Assembly: GCA_014730055.1 (NCBI GenBank)
Contig: WJIV01000176.1
Coordinates: 1-5,657 of the forward strand
Source of the DNA: Candidatus Bathyarchaeota archaeon
GTDB lineage: Archaea > Thermoproteota > Bathyarchaeia > TCS64
Length of the DNA stretch: 5,657 nt
Reading direction: 5' to 3'
Shown here: in pieces, positions 5,291-5,657 of the stretch
Numbering within the stretch: the first letter of the stretch is position 1
How the letters are laid out: every line of letters starts with the position of its first letter
The notes under the pieces: generated by a model
The model's database searches: none
What the model was told of the DNA's origin: nothing
The model's input: the letters and a program-made list of their open reading frames with translations, nothing else
Translations under genes and position numbers: made by a program

Positions 5291-5657
5291 CTACTCCATA
5301 ATCTTTGATTCTACGTTCCCTTGGGTTGCCTTCCCCAAGGCATCCATTAACTCGACTTGTCTGGCAGCTGGGAGTTCAACAACTGCTATCCATGAGCCAT
5401 CATTCTGCCATTCTTCTCTTTTGATTTCCCCATAATTTTTCACTATACCATAGCTCTTTCCAGTGTATTCTGCTGGAATTTTTAAAGCCAGTTGAATGTT
5501 CTCGCTACTCATAGGTAATATTGGTCTTAATGCTTTTACTACATCTCCAACCTGCTCATCTGCTGGCTTGAAAGGATCAAAGTTCACATCAGCCGATTCC
5601 AGAGCATTCTCGATTCGCGTCACTGGATGAGGAAGCTTAGTACTGGGGTCAACATAA
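5291..5657 (-). CDS. sdo1: Ribosome maturation protein SBDS/Sdo1, C-terminal part (5' end outside window)
   Basis: About 121 C-terminal codons are visible and the frame stays open to the right edge. SBDS/Sdo1 binds the large ribosomal subunit near the P site and, in eukaryotes, acts with EFL1 in releasing the anti-association factor eIF6. The archaeal protein is of the same family and sits next to exosome genes. At the right edge the frame reads VDPSTKLPHPVTRIENALE, the conserved junction between domains I and II. Then come FDPFKPADEQVGDVVKALRP and IL-PM (domain II), and the ferredoxin-like domain III with LALKIPAEYTGKSYGIVKNY, EIKREEWQNDGSW and a final GNVESKIME. Full-length archaeal proteins are about 230 residues, so roughly half lies outside. 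A GTG at 5621-5623 is the valine inside the conserved HPVTRIENALE motif, not a start. Confidence 0.95.
   Translation of the reverse strand, partial: YVDPSTKLPHPVTRIENALESADVNFDPFKPADEQVGDVVKALRPILPMSSENIQLALKIPAEYTGKSYGIVKNYGEIKREEWQNDGSWIAVVELPAARQVELMDALGKATQGNVESKIME

Noticed and set aside
5291..5623. A complete 110-residue gene starting with GTG at 5623.
   Set aside because: The frame stays open to the window edge, and the GTG encodes valine in the conserved SBDS motif LPHPVTRIENALE. The gene is a fragment of full-length sdo1 cut by the window.

Overview
The window is archaeal. It carries the lineage-typical archaeal exosome operon (SBDS/Sdo1, Rrp4, Rrp41, Rrp42, ribosomal protein eL43/L37Ae and the KEOPS subunit Pcc1). 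It also has a stand-alone synthetase subunit of GMP synthase, which is the split archaeal form, together with archaeal-style TATA boxes and GGTGA/GGAGG Shine-Dalgarno sequences. The DNA is moderately AT-rich by eye. The protein sequences look more TACK-like than haloarchaeal or methanogen-like, and an uncultured group such as Bathyarchaeia is possible, but I cannot fix the taxon from the sequence alone.

Layout. At the left edge (1-335, minus) is the N-terminal part of a pyrroline-5-carboxylate reductase. A 144-base divergent control region (336-479) separates it from guaAB (480-1670, plus). guaAB ends 10 bases from a convergent HpcH/HpaI-family aldolase (1681-2436, minus). Everything to the right is on the minus strand and reads from the right edge leftward: sdo1 (5' part outside the window), rrp4, rrp41, rrp42, rpl37ae, pcc1. 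Junctions inside this operon are 7 bases, an 8-base overlap, a 4-base ATGA overlap, 1 base and 17 bases, which indicates one translationally coupled transcript. The aldolase follows after 60 bases with its own good ribosome binding site.

How the genes fit together. Rrp41 and Rrp42 form the hexameric phosphorolytic ring of the archaeal exosome and Rrp4 forms its RNA-binding cap. SBDS and eL43 link the operon to large ribosomal subunit maturation. Pcc1 links it to tRNA t6A modification. The operon is therefore an RNA processing and translation housekeeping unit. The aldolase, GMP synthase and proline biosynthesis genes are metabolic neighbours with no evident mechanistic link to it.

Most notable points. 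GuaAB is longer than the usual archaeal form, and its C-terminal dimerisation domain appears to contain a tandem duplicated subdomain, reminiscent of the eukaryotic enzyme. Rrp41 has a lysine-rich N-terminus and a highly acidic tail whose codons also supply the rrp42 Shine-Dalgarno sequence. A T7 tract lies between rpl37ae and pcc1. I found no CRISPR array, mobile element, rRNA or tRNA gene, and nothing that amounts to a wholly new system. No gene-free stretch exceeds 300 bases.
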